A stretch of DNA of 64,000 nucleotides, taken from contig NZ_JAUSSK010000003.1 of the NCBI RefSeq assembly GCF_030812295.1, positions 310,001 through 374,000 of the forward strand, given 5' to 3'. Both the position numbers and the translations under genes were made by a program. This document shows positions 27,752-36,408 of the stretch, piece by piece (position 1 is the first letter of the stretch; each line of letters begins with the position of its first letter). Below the pieces are notes generated by a model, which had not been told where the DNA came from, did no database searches, and saw only the letters and a list, made by a program, of their open reading frames with translations. The stretch comes from Luteibacter jiangsuensis (lineage in GTDB: Bacteria; Pseudomonadota; Gammaproteobacteria; Xanthomonadales; Rhodanobacteraceae).

Positions 27752-28554
27752 CAAGCGCGCCGGTGCTCGTCAAGCCGCAACACCACATCGGCCTTCGCCT
27801 CCAGCGACCGCAATGCCCGCCGGCTGATCCGCTCGTAATGCTGCAGGAACCTCGAAAGCTCCAAGTCATCCATCGCTCGCGGTTCACCGCGCTCCCGCAG
27901 CGGGCGTTCGGCTTCGTCACGCCATGCCGCCACCACGTCCCATGAGGGCGCTTGCAGCACCACCAGGGCGTCGAGGCGTTCCCAGAGGGAGCGGTAGCCC
28001 GAGAGCCGCGCATCGACCCAGCGCCGCCACCGGCCATCGGCATCTTCCCCGCGCTCCAGTGCATTCACCGGCTCGGCGAGCTCGTCCGGCCCGGCCGGCT
28101 CCACGCCCAGGCACCATCCTTCCAGGACCACCAGCCGGGGTGGTTCCGCGATCGTAGGCCACTGCGCTTCCTCGTAGCGGTCGTCGTGCCCCTTGTCGAA
28201 ACGGGGTATCGGTACCGGCCGTTCCGGCGAAGCCTTCTCCAGCGCGCTGAGCGTGGAACCGAGCAGGGCGAGGTCGTGCGTGCCCGGCACGCCGCGGGTA
28301 CGCAGCAAGGGGTGAACCTCGACAGCCAGCGCTTCACGCTCGGCGCGGGTCAGGTAGACATCATCGAGCGACATCGCCACCGCGCCCCAGCCACGCTGGT
28401 GCGCGGCTTCGATCAGCGCCGCGGCGAGGGTGCTCTTGCCACTGCCCTGCAGGCCGGAAATGCCCAGGACGAACGGCCTGGGCGCATGCTCGATCGCTGC
28501 GGCGAAACGTCCGAGGACGGTGGCGGCCAGCGTGCTAGCATCGGTGGATTCCAT
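27742..28554 (-). CDS. D-glycerate 3-kinase-like P-loop kinase
   Basis: About 270 residues from the ATG at 28554 (28566 is an alternative). It has a Walker A at LGISGLQGSGKSTLAAAL, a LDDVYLTRAEREALA stretch and VVLEGWCLGVEP, the pattern of the GLYK/YggC kinase group related to uridine kinases and pantothenate kinase. The plant enzyme phosphorylates D-glycerate to 3-phosphoglycerate; the bacterial substrate is presumed. The C-terminal residues RRACRR and the stop are encoded within a REP element. Confidence 0.85.
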   Translation of the reverse strand: MESTDASTLAATVLGRFAAAIEHAPRPFVLGISGLQGSGKSTLAAALIEAAHQRGWGAVAMSLDDVYLTRAEREALAVEVHPLLRTRGVPGTHDLALLGSTLSALEKASPERPVPIPRFDKGHDDRYEEAQWPTIAEPPRLVVLEGWCLGVEPAGPDELAEPVNALERGEDADGRWRRWVDARLSGYRSLWERLDALVVLQAPSWDVVAAWRDEAERPLRERGEPRAMDDLELSRFLQHYERISRRALRSLEAKADVVLRLDEHRRACRR

Positions 28555-28577
28555 GGCCGACAGCATAGTCCATCGTC

Positions 28578-29165
28578 ATGCTCACCCCAGAGATACTCGA
28601 CACCTTTCGCGGCCTGCTCGACGAGGCCAAGGCCAGTGGCGACCGTGAACCCACGGCGATGAACCTCGCCACGGCGGACCGTACCGGCCGCGTGCACTCG
28701 CGCATCGTCCTGCTCAAGGCCATCGACGAGAAGGGCCCGCGTTTCTTCACCAACTACGAAAGCGCCAAGGCCGGCGAGATCGCGGAGAACGCGCAGGTGG
28801 CGTTGTGCCTGCACTGGAAGCAGATCCGCGAAGGCGTGCAGGTTCGCTTCGAGGGACTCGCCAAGAAGGTTGGCGAGGCCGAGTCGGACGCCTATTTCGC
28901 CAGCCGTCCACGCGGCAGCCAGATCGGTGCCTGGGCCTCGAAGCAGAGCCAGGAACTGCCGGACCGGCAGACCTTCGACGATCGCGTGGCCCACTACGAG
29001 AAGGAATTCGCGGGCCGCGAGGTGGCACGCCCCCCCCATTGGGGCGGATATGTCGTGGAACCGGACCGCATCGAGTTCTGGTATGGCGCCACGTTCCGGT
29101 TGCACGAACGGATCGTGCACGCGGGCGACGGTACAAGTTGGTCCAGCCACCTGCTTTATCCGTGA
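28578..29165 (+). CDS. pdxH: Pyridoxamine 5'-phosphate oxidase
   Basis: 195 residues. FMN- and substrate-binding segments are visible (SRIVLLKAIDEKGPRFFTNY, SRPRGSQIGAWASKQS, RIEFWYGATFRLHER). It oxidises pyridoxine/pyridoxamine phosphate to pyridoxal phosphate in the vitamin B6 salvage pathway. It heads a likely operon with the yjbQ-like and BtuF-like genes. Confidence 0.95.
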   Translation: MLTPEILDTFRGLLDEAKASGDREPTAMNLATADRTGRVHSRIVLLKAIDEKGPRFFTNYESAKAGEIAENAQVALCLHWKQIREGVQVRFEGLAKKVGEAESDAYFASRPRGSQIGAWASKQSQELPDRQTFDDRVAHYEKEFAGREVARPPHWGGYVVEPDRIEFWYGATFRLHERIVHAGDGTSWSSHLLYP

Positions 29166-29178
29166 CCGGAGCCTTCCC

Positions 29179-29619
29179 ATGAGCCGTGCCCAGCCCGTCC
29201 AGCACGTCGCGCAGACCACGTTCACCGTGCATACGCGTGGACGCTCGCTGAGCGAGGTGACCGACCGTATCGCCGAGATCGTCTCGGCCAGCGGGGTATC
29301 CACCGGCATCGCGCACGTCTTCGTGCAGCACACCAGCGCGTCCCTGTTGATCGGCGAAAATGCCGATCCCACCGTCGTCGACGACCTGGAACGTTTCTTC
29401 GCGCGGCTCGTCCCCGACGGCGATCCGCTGTTCCGCCACCGCGATGAAGGCCCCGACGACATGCCTGCGCATGTGCGCTCGGTGCTCACGGGCGTATCGC
29501 TTTCCGTCCCCGTGCACAATGGCAAGCCGTTGCTGGGAACCTGGCAGGGTGTATTTCTCTATGAGCACCGTCACGAAGCGCACCAGCGCAAGATCACCGT
29601 GACCGTTTCGGGCCATTGA
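29179..29619 (+). CDS. YjbQ family (secondary thiamine-phosphate synthase-type) protein
   Basis: 146 residues from the ATG at 29179. The motifs GIAHVFVQHTSASLLIGENAD and LLGTWQGVFLYEHRHEAHQR define UPF0047/YjbQ, a trimeric family; E. coli YjbQ has weak thiamine-phosphate synthase activity, but its real function is uncertain. It lies 13 bases after pdxH, and its stop overlaps the next start (TGATG). Confidence 0.9.
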   Translation: MSRAQPVQHVAQTTFTVHTRGRSLSEVTDRIAEIVSASGVSTGIAHVFVQHTSASLLIGENADPTVVDDLERFFARLVPDGDPLFRHRDEGPDDMPAHVRSVLTGVSLSVPVHNGKPLLGTWQGVFLYEHRHEAHQRKITVTVSGH

Positions 29620-30422
29620 TGTCGGACGCCTACCCGCAACGCATCGTCTGCCTCACGGAAGAACCGACCGAAGTCCTCTATGCCATCGGGGAGGACCATC
29701 GCATCGTCGGCATTTCCGGCTTCACCGTACGGCCGCCGCGGGCGCGCAAGGAGAAGCCCAAGGTATCGGCTTTCACCAGCGCGAAGATCGGCCAGATCCT
29801 CGACCTGAAGCCCGACCTCGCCATTGGTTTCTCGGATCTCCAGGCCGACATCGCCCGGGAACTGATCCGCGCCGGCGTGGAAGTCTGGATCAGCAACCAC
29901 CGCAGCGTGGACGGCATCGTCGCCTACATCCGCCGCCTTGGTGCGATGGTGGGCGCGACGGCGAAAGCCGAGGCGCTGGCGGTGCGTGCCGAAGAAAACC
30001 TGGCCCGGATCGCCGCGCTTGCCGCGGCATTGCCGCGCCGGCCGAAGGTGTATTTCGAGGAATGGGACGATCCCCTTATCACGGGCATTCGCTGGGTGGG
30101 TGAACTCGTGCGCATCGCCGGTGGCGACGATGTCTTCCCCGAATTGCTCGAAGAGCCGCTGGCGAAGCAGCGCATCCTGGCCGATCCACTCGAGGTGGTG
30201 CGGCGTGCGCCGGATATCGTTTTCGGTTCGTGGTGCGGCAAACGCTTCCGGCCGGAGCATGTCGCGTCCCGCTCGGGTTGGAGCGATGTGCCGGCCGTGC
30301 GCGACGGCGAACTGCACGAGATCAAATCGCCGATCATCCTGCAGCCGGGGCCGGCGGCCCTGTTCGACGGCATCGAGGCCTTGCACGCGGTGATCGCGCG
30401 ATGGGCTGTGGGAGCCGCCTGA
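29619..30422 (+). CDS. BtuF-like substrate-binding-protein fold, no signal peptide
   Basis: 267 residues from the ATG at 29619. The sequence RIVCLTEEPTEVLYAIGEDHRIVGIS and IGQILDLKPDLAIGFSD matches the class III periplasmic binding-protein fold of BtuF/FepB. The N-terminus starts directly with the first beta strand, so no export signal or lipobox is visible, and no ABC permease or ATPase gene is adjacent. Either the true ligand role is cytosolic or it is an orphan paralogue. Confidence 0.8.
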   Translation: MSDAYPQRIVCLTEEPTEVLYAIGEDHRIVGISGFTVRPPRARKEKPKVSAFTSAKIGQILDLKPDLAIGFSDLQADIARELIRAGVEVWISNHRSVDGIVAYIRRLGAMVGATAKAEALAVRAEENLARIAALAAALPRRPKVYFEEWDDPLITGIRWVGELVRIAGGDDVFPELLEEPLAKQRILADPLEVVRRAPDIVFGSWCGKRFRPEHVASRSGWSDVPAVRDGELHEIKSPIILQPGPAALFDGIEALHAVIARWAVGAA

Positions 30423-30424
30423 AC

Positions 30425-30509
30425 GGTGGGAGCCGACCCTGTCGGCGATGGGTGCTTGCCGTAACCTGGCCCGCTGCCGCGGGATCGCCGACAGGGTCGG
30501 CTCCCACCT
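30425..30509. repeat. REP-like pair (BIME) with conserved spacer
   Basis: GGTGGGAGCCGACCCTGTCG, then the same spacer as at 563-595 in reverse orientation (GGGTGCTTGCCGTAACCTGG, ending CCGCGGG), then the inverted copy. It follows the BtuF-like stop by two bases. Degenerate TTCCACCTTGGGG pieces continue to about 30570. Confidence 0.8.
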
Positions 30510-30576
30510 CAAGTGGCGGTTCCACCTTAGGGTCAGTTTTCATCTTGGGGGTGGGTTCCACCTTGGGGCTGGGCGG

Positions 30577-31278
30577 TCAGCGCATCGCGATCCAGCGGCC
30601 GTGCTTGCGGATTTCCAGTGGCTGGAAGCGGCGCTTGTAGTCCATCTTGGGATGGCCGGAAATCCAGAAACCCAGGTACACGTACGGTATCCCACGGCGC
30701 TTCGCCAGTTCCACCTGTTGCAGGATGCCGAAGGTGCCCAGGCTGCGGGCGTCTTCCTCAGGGTCGAAAAACGTATAGACGGCCGAAACGCCGGCCAGCG
30801 CCACATCCGTCACGGCGACGCCGAGCAGACGCTGGCCGAGCCGGAACTCGAGGAAGAGGGTGGGACTCCACGGCGCGGCAAGGAATCGCTGGAAGTCCTC
30901 CGCATCCGCCGCATCCATGCCGCCGCCGCTGTGCCGTGCGTGCAGGTAGCGTTGATATAACGCATGCCGTTCGTGGGTGAAGCCGGGCAACTGCTCGGTG
31001 ACCGTGAGATCCGCGTTACGTTTCAGGCAGCGCCGCTGGCCGCGGTCGGCAGCGAAACCTTCGACATCGATGCGGCAAGGCACGCAGGCCTGACAGGCGG
31101 CGCACTGCGGCAGGTAAAGGTGCCCGCCGGCACGGCGGAAACCCTTCGCGAGGGCCGGGCCATAGAGCCTGTCGAGGTGCGGCGCGCCCGGATCGACCAC
31201 GAGGTTTTGCGCCGTCCGCTCGGCGAAATAGCCGCAGGTATGCGGCAGGGTCTGGAACAGGCGGACGCGATCGGTCAT
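30577..31278 (-). CDS. bpt: Aspartate/glutamate leucyltransferase (Bpt)
   Basis: 233 residues. The N-terminal cysteine cluster CAACQACVPCRIDV, and the GNAT-like C-terminal part GIPYVYLGFWISGHPKMDYK, are diagnostic of bacterial arginyl/leucyl-tRNA-protein transferases. Bpt adds leucine to N-terminal Asp or Glu, feeding the ClpS/ClpAP N-end-rule pathway. It is monocistronic. Confidence 0.94.
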   Translation of the reverse strand: MTDRVRLFQTLPHTCGYFAERTAQNLVVDPGAPHLDRLYGPALAKGFRRAGGHLYLPQCAACQACVPCRIDVEGFAADRGQRRCLKRNADLTVTEQLPGFTHERHALYQRYLHARHSGGGMDAADAEDFQRFLAAPWSPTLFLEFRLGQRLLGVAVTDVALAGVSAVYTFFDPEEDARSLGTFGILQQVELAKRRGIPYVYLGFWISGHPKMDYKRRFQPLEIRKHGRWIAMR

Positions 31279-31349
31279 GGCTCGATCTTATAGCGCCATG
31301 GTGCTCGGAGCGTCACCGCGGCGGTGTCGCCGCCGCACCGCCCCTATGT

Positions 31350-31742
31350 TCAGAGCACCTGGGTGGCCTTGAGCACGACCACGAGCATCACCCCGGCGAC
31401 GATCGCCAGCACCATCAGGCGAACGCGCGAGGCCGTGCGTTGGGCGGACGGGCGGCGATCTGGCTGGCGGTGCAACTGGAGTTCCTCCTGGAAGCGGACC
31501 ACCGGCTCGATGCCGATCTCCTTGAGCAGGGCTCGCGCCTTCGGGAAGTCGTCGGCGCTCTGCACCCAGACCTTCGGCCAGGAGTCGCGGTCGTCCTGGC
31601 GCTGCGAATAGCTGAAGCGCTGGTAGGTGGGCCGGTTCCAGCTCGATCGATTGGTCACCGAGGTGTCGATGCCGTTCTCGGTGAGCAGGGCAACGATCCG
31701 GTCGATGTTGTCCTGGCGGGGTGACGTATAGATTTCGCGCAT
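31350..31742 (-). CDS. Xanthomonad 'pathogenicity-like' membrane-anchored protein
   Basis: 130 residues. The N-terminal part (REIYTSPRQDNIDRIVALLTENGIDT) is a DUF2007-like alpha/beta domain, and one C-terminal transmembrane helix (about 109-126) anchors the protein with the domain in the cytosol. Similar proteins are widely named 'pathogenicity-like' in Xanthomonadales without a known function. The gene is monocistronic. Confidence 0.7.
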   Translation of the reverse strand: MREIYTSPRQDNIDRIVALLTENGIDTSVTNRSSWNRPTYQRFSYSQRQDDRDSWPKVWVQSADDFPKARALLKEIGIEPVVRFQEELQLHRQPDRRPSAQRTASRVRLMVLAIVAGVMLVVVLKATQVL

Positions 31743-31777
31743 GGCCGGATTCTACGGGATTTGCCCGTCCGGCGACG

Positions 31778-33040
31778 TCAGTGCCCCGCCGGGGCCAGCG
31801 CCGCCTTCACCCGCTCCAGGCGGCCGTCGTTCGGCAACGGAGCGATGCCGAGCAGGTGGGCCAGCAAGGGGTAGACGTCCACGTTCGGGAAGGGCGCGAT
31901 CGTCACCCCCCGCCCGAAGGCCGGCCCATGCGCCACGAACAGCGCGCGCATGGTCGGGTCGAGGTTGTCGTAGCCGTGCTCGCCACGCGACATGGGCATC
32001 GTCCGCTTGGCCAGCACCGCGTGGCTGATGATCGCCCAGCCGGTATCGGCGAGGCAGATATACGCCGGTACGCGCGGATTCCGGCCGTATTCGAGACGTG
32101 CGGGCAGGTCTTCCTTGCGATAGCAGCGCATGTGTTCGTGCGGGCCCAGGAGACGTGCCACCGCCCGGGAGCCATCGACGCCGGGCTTCGGGTTGAAGGT
32201 GGACACCACGCCATAGGACACGGCGTCGAGTGCGTCGAGATCGGTTTCCTGGTCGGCGAACACGATGTTGCCGCGCGGAACGTCGGCCATGCCGTGATCG
32301 GAGACCACGACGATGTTCATCGTGTCGTATAGCCCGCGCTGGCGCAGCTGCGCGATGAGATAACCCATGGCGTCGTCGACCTCGCGCAGCGCCGCGTTCA
32401 ACGGCTCCGAGTCCGGGCCGGATTCATGGCCGGCGTGGTCCACGGCATCGAAGTACAAGGTATCGAACACCGGCTTCGGGCCGGGCTCGTCGATCCACGA
32501 CATGAGCTTGTCCACGCGCTGGCGCGAAGTCAGCGAATCGTCGAACGGAATCCAGTGGTCCGGACGCACACCGTGGATGGCCGCTTCCGTGCCGGGCCAG
32601 AACATCGTCGCCGTGTGCAATCCCTGTTTCTGCGCCGTCACCCAGATGGGCTCGGCCTCGTCCCACCAGCGCCCGTCGCGCGTGGCCGCGTGGTTGGAAA
32701 GGCTGAAATTGCCCAGCGTCGCGTCCCGCATCGTGTTGTTGACGATGCCGTTGCGATCGGGCACGCGACCGGTCACCAGGGTGTAGTGGTTCGGGAAGGT
32801 GAGCGATGGAAACGACGGCAGCATGTATGGCGCGGTGACGCCATCGCGTGCCATCGCCACGAGATTCGGGGTCAGGCCACGGTCGATGTAGTCGGCGCGG
32901 AAGGCGTCGATGGAGACCAACAGGACGGCTTGCGGTGTCGGCGGCGATACAGCGGGCTTGGCGGAACGCGTGGCGCATCCGGACAGGGCCACCAGGAGCA
33001 GCGCGACAAATGCGCCGCAGCGAGGCAACGTGACGTTCAT
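31778..33040 (-). CDS. Nucleotide pyrophosphatase/phosphodiesterase-type lipoprotein
   Basis: 420 residues with a lipobox LSGC near residue 22. It belongs to the alkaline phosphatase superfamily, type I phosphodiesterase/NPP branch. Metal ligands lie in LLVSIDAFRADYID, the nucleophilic Thr in SLTFPNHYTLVTG, and further ligands in DAVDHAGHESG, VSDHGM and the late GEHGYDN. It should hydrolyse phosphodiester or pyrophosphate bonds in nucleotides outside the cytosol. Confidence 0.92.
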   Translation of the reverse strand: MNVTLPRCGAFVALLLVALSGCATRSAKPAVSPPTPQAVLLVSIDAFRADYIDRGLTPNLVAMARDGVTAPYMLPSFPSLTFPNHYTLVTGRVPDRNGIVNNTMRDATLGNFSLSNHAATRDGRWWDEAEPIWVTAQKQGLHTATMFWPGTEAAIHGVRPDHWIPFDDSLTSRQRVDKLMSWIDEPGPKPVFDTLYFDAVDHAGHESGPDSEPLNAALREVDDAMGYLIAQLRQRGLYDTMNIVVVSDHGMADVPRGNIVFADQETDLDALDAVSYGVVSTFNPKPGVDGSRAVARLLGPHEHMRCYRKEDLPARLEYGRNPRVPAYICLADTGWAIISHAVLAKRTMPMSRGEHGYDNLDPTMRALFVAHGPAFGRGVTIAPFPNVDVYPLLAHLLGIAPLPNDGRLERVKAALAPAGH

Positions 33041-33094
33041 GGGCGGGGACTTACGCTGTATGACAGAACAATCCTCCTATGATGGACGAGTCCC

Positions 33095-33508
33095 ATGACC
33101 AATTCATCACGCAAGATCCTGCTGGCATGGCTGGTCGCCATGCTGCCCGCGCTCGTGGTGGCGCAAACTCAGCCGGCGAAGCCCGCGGCGCCTCCACCGC
33201 GGCCGAAACCGATCGTCATCACCACGCCCACGCCCAACCAGCAATGGCAGCGGCAGGTCGACCGGCAGCAGGTGCAGAACCGCCTGAACCAGAACGCGTT
33301 GCGTGAACAGCTGCGCCAGGACAACCTCGATCGCCAGCGCGCCAATGCCGCCGATCCTGCCCTGCGTAACCAGCTGGATGATGCGGACCGCAGCCAGCAA
33401 CAGCTGTACCGGGCGCGCCAGAACGATGCGGTTCGTCGGTACCAGACCCTGCAGCGGCCGGACGCGACGCAAACCGTGCCCGCGCGGACCGGTTCCGCCG
33501 GCCATTGA
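33095..33508 (+). CDS. Exported Gln/Arg-rich hypothetical protein
   Basis: 137 residues with a signal peptide ending near ALVVAQ (residue 24), a proline-rich segment and a highly charged Q/R/N-rich helical region (about 48-115). No cysteine or known domain is seen. The composition suggests a coiled coil or disordered periplasmic protein. Function unknown. Confidence 0.65.
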   Translation: MTNSSRKILLAWLVAMLPALVVAQTQPAKPAAPPPRPKPIVITTPTPNQQWQRQVDRQQVQNRLNQNALREQLRQDNLDRQRANAADPALRNQLDDADRSQQQLYRARQNDAVRRYQTLQRPDATQTVPARTGSAGH

Positions 33509-33592
33509 GCGGCATTGCTGCGACGCGTATGGCGAGGTGTCGCGGCGCGGGACCATAATCGGCGATTCCCTGGATCGACGGAGTCTCCCCCG

Positions 33593-35266
33593 ATGACCGC
33601 AGTCACGCGCATCGACACCACCCGCACCGTCCGTGCCCCGCGCGGCAGCGAACTGACCTGCCGCAGCTGGCTGACGGAGGCACCGTTCCGCATGCTGCAG
33701 AACAACCTCGATCCGGAGGTCGCGGAGAACCCGGCGGAACTGGTGGTGTATGGAGGCATCGGCCGTGCCGCGCGCAACTGGGAATGCTTCGACGCCATCC
33801 TGCGCAGCCTGCGCGATCTGCGCGACGACGAGACGCTGTTGGTGCAGTCGGGCAAGCCCGTGGGTGTATTTCCCTCGCACCCGGACGCGCCGCGCGTGCT
33901 CATCGCCAATTCCAACCTCGTGCCGGCGTGGGCGAACTGGGAGCACTTCAACGAGCTCGATCGCAAGGGCTTGATGATGTACGGCCAGATGACCGCGGGC
34001 TCGTGGATCTACATCGGTTCACAGGGAATCGTGCAAGGCACCTACGAGACCTTCGTGGAGATGGGCCGCCAGCATTACGGTGGCAACCTCGCCGGCCGCT
34101 GGATCCTCACGGCCGGCCTGGGTGGCATGGGCGGCGCGCAACCGCTGGCCGCCAGCCTGGCGGGTGCCTCGTCGCTCACCATCGAGTGCCAGCAGAGCCG
34201 CATCGATTTCCGCCTCAAGACGCGCTATGTCGATGAGCAGGCCACCGACCTGGACGACGCCCTGGCGCGCCTCGCGCGCTATGCGAAGGAAGGCCGCGCC
34301 GTTTCCGTGGCGCTGCTCGGCAACGCGGCCGACGTGCTTCCCGAGCTGGTCCGCCGCGGCGTGCGTCCGGATGCCGTGACCGACCAGACCAGCGCACACG
34401 ATCCGGTCAACGGCTACCTGCCTTCCGGCTGGACGGTGGAGGAGTGGTTCGAGCGGCGCAAGTCCGACCCCGCCGGTACCTCGCGGGCGGCGAAGGTGTC
34501 CATGCGCAAGCACGTGGAGGCCATGCTCGCGTTCCACGCGATGGGCGTGCCGACGTTCGACTACGGCAACAACATCCGCCAGATGGCCAAGGACGAGGGC
34601 CTGGCCGAGGCGTTCGCCTTCCCCGGCTTCGTGCCCGCGTTCGTCCGTCCGTTGTTCTGCCGCGGCGTGGGCCCGTTCCGCTGGGTGGCGCTGTCGGGCG
34701 ATCCGGAGGACATCTACAAGACCGACGCCAAGGTGAAGGAACTGATTCCGGACGACCCGCACCTGCACCGCTGGCTGGACATGGCGCGCGAGCGGATCAG
34801 CTTCCAGGGCTTGCCGGCGCGCATCTGCTGGGTCGGCCTGGGCCAGCGTCATCGCCTCGGGCTGGCCTTCAACGAGATGGTCCGCAACGGTGAACTGAAG
34901 GCGCCGGTGGTCATCGGCCGCGACCACCTGGATTCCGGGTCCGTGGCCAGTCCGAACCGCGAGACCGAGGCCATGCGCGACGGCAGCGACGCCGTCAGCG
35001 ACTGGCCGCTGCTCAACGCCATGCTCAACGTGGCCGGCGGCGCGACCTGGGTGAGTCTGCACCATGGCGGCGGCGTGGGCATGGGTTACAGCCAGCACAG
35101 CGGCGTGGTGATCGTCTGCGACGGTACCGAGGCCGCGGACAAGCGGCTCGCCCGGGTGCTGTGGAACGATCCCGGCACGGGCGTGATGCGGCATGCGGAC
35201 GCCGGATACGACGAAGCGATCGCCTGCGCGCGGGAGCAGGGGTTGAACCTGCCGATGGTGGGGTGA
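33593..35266 (+). CDS. hutU: Urocanate hydratase
   Basis: 557 residues from the ATG at 33593. Hallmarks: [15 protein letters not shown], the NAD-binding segment from [25 protein letters not shown], the catalytic Cys in LPARICWVG, and [17 protein letters not shown]. It hydrates urocanate in histidine degradation. No hutH, hutI or hutG is adjacent, so the pathway genes are dispersed or incomplete in this organism. It is followed by a REP array. Confidence 0.96.
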   Translation: MTAVTRIDTTRTVRAPRGSELTCRSWLTEAPFRMLQNNLDPEVAENPAELVVYGGIGRAARNWECFDAILRSLRDLRDDETLLVQSGKPVGVFPSHPDAPRVLIANSNLVPAWANWEHFNELDRKGLMMYGQMTAGSWIYIGSQGIVQGTYETFVEMGRQHYGGNLAGRWILTAGLGGMGGAQPLAASLAGASSLTIECQQSRIDFRLKTRYVDEQATDLDDALARLARYAKEGRAVSVALLGNAADVLPELVRRGVRPDAVTDQTSAHDPVNGYLPSGWTVEEWFERRKSDPAGTSRAAKVSMRKHVEAMLAFHAMGVPTFDYGNNIRQMAKDEGLAEAFAFPGFVPAFVRPLFCRGVGPFRWVALSGDPEDIYKTDAKVKELIPDDPHLHRWLDMARERISFQGLPARICWVGLGQRHRLGLAFNEMVRNGELKAPVVIGRDHLDSGSVASPNRETEAMRDGSDAVSDWPLLNAMLNVAGGATWVSLHHGGGVGMGYSQHSGVVIVCDGTEAADKRLARVLWNDPGTGVMRHADAGYDEAIACAREQGLNLPMVG

Positions 35267-35267
35267 G

Positions 35268-35548
35268 GGCATCGCCGCTGAAGCGGCTCCCACAGGGGCA
35301 TCGCCGACAGGGTCGGCTCCCACCACCAGGCCAGGGGCATCGCCGACAGGGGTGGCTCCCACCACCAGGTCAGGGGCATCGCCGACAGGGTGGTTCCCAC
35401 CAGGTCAGGGGCATCGCCGACAAGGTTGGTTCCCACCGAGGCCGAGGCTGCATGCTCTGGTGGGAGCCGACCCTGTCGGCGATTCAACCTTGCGGAACCG
35501 CCCCTGCCGCGATGCTCCTGTGGGAGCCGACTCGTCGGCGACTCGGGT
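35268..35548. repeat. Array of seven REP-like palindromes
   Basis: One CCGCTGAAGCGG copy, four successive ATCGCCGACA...CTCCCACC copies joined by a near-identical linker (ACCAGGTCAGGGGC), then two copies in opposite orientation (about 35459 and 35519). The third to fifth copies have accumulated palindrome-breaking changes (GGGGTGGC, GGGTGGTT, AAGGTTGG). It fills the gap between hutU and msrA; nothing else is seen there. Confidence 0.8.
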
Positions 35549-35549
35549 C

Positions 35550-35584
35550 CGCCTCAGCGCCCGCCAGTCTCGCCTCAGCGCCCG
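35550..35584. repeat. 14-bp direct repeat carrying the msrA stop codon
   Basis: CGCCTCAGCGCCCG occurs at 35550-35563 and 35571-35584. The second copy contains the msrA stop (TCA at 35575-35577), and both are next to the REP array. Confidence 0.7.
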
Positions 35585-36246
35585 TTAGCCCAGGCAGCCG
35601 CATACCGCTGCGGATACAGCCGCTGTAGCGCCAGCACCTTCGGCCGGTCGTTCACCACGATGTACATCGCGTCCGGGTTCAGCCGCATGTAGTCCTGGTG
35701 GTAGTCCTCGGCAAGGTAGAACGCCTTGAGCGGCGTCACCTCGGTCACGATGGGCGCCGGAAACGCGTGCGCCGCCGTGAGCTGGGCCACGTACGCCTCG
35801 GCCACTTTCTTTTGCTCCGGCGTGGCGTAGAAGACCGCCGAACGATATTGCGTGCCCACATCCGGCCCCTGGCGGTTCAGCAGGGTCGGGTCCTGGGCCA
35901 CGGAGAAGAACACCTGCAGCAACTGGCCATAGGTGACCTGGGCGGGGTCGTACACCACCCGCACGGATTCCGCATGGCCGGTATCCCCGTCACTGACATC
36001 GTCGTAGTTCGCGTGGGCGGCGTCGCCACCGGCGTAACCGGCGCGCACGCTCTTCACGCCGCGCACGTGCTGGAACACCCCTTCCACGCCCCAGAAACAG
36101 CCGCCGGCGAACACGGCGGTGGCCTCGCCGGTGGCCGGTGAGGCATCGATGGAGGGGGCGGGCAGGGGAACGCCCTCGTCCCGGGCCGAGGCGGCCATAC
36201 AGGCGGTGAGGGCGAAGAACAGGACGGGAAGCAAGGGACGGCGCAT
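35575..36246 (-). CDS. msrA: Exported peptide-methionine (S)-S-oxide reductase
   Basis: 223 residues. An N-terminal hydrophobic signal with a possible lipobox (LTAC, C16) places it outside the cytosol. The MsrA domain follows: nucleophile motif FAGGCFWGVEG, then GYAGG and GTQYRSAVFY. No C-terminal resolving cysteine is present. It repairs oxidised methionine in periplasmic proteins. The gene stands alone. Confidence 0.92.
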   Translation of the reverse strand: MRRPLLPVLFFALTACMAASARDEGVPLPAPSIDASPATGEATAVFAGGCFWGVEGVFQHVRGVKSVRAGYAGGDAAHANYDDVSDGDTGHAESVRVVYDPAQVTYGQLLQVFFSVAQDPTLLNRQGPDVGTQYRSAVFYATPEQKKVAEAYVAQLTAAHAFPAPIVTEVTPLKAFYLAEDYHQDYMRLNPDAMYIVVNDRPKVLALQRLYPQRYAAAWANGR

Positions 36247-36408
36247 GGCGATCTCCGAGGGAGGTGTGGGCCTGCCTATAGGACCGGGGATACGGTCTTT
36301 ACCTCACAGGCGGCTTCAGGATTCCGTGAAGCTGCCGCTAACCGTTGGATAACCGTGCGTGGGCGGCCGCCGCATGGGAACGCAGTGGCTTGGAAGGGGG
36401 ACAGGAGA

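Noticed and set aside
35268-35548. Possible CRISPR array
   Set aside because: Repeats are self-palindromic, occur in both orientations, vary in length and have short near-identical linkers rather than unique spacers; no cas gene is nearby.
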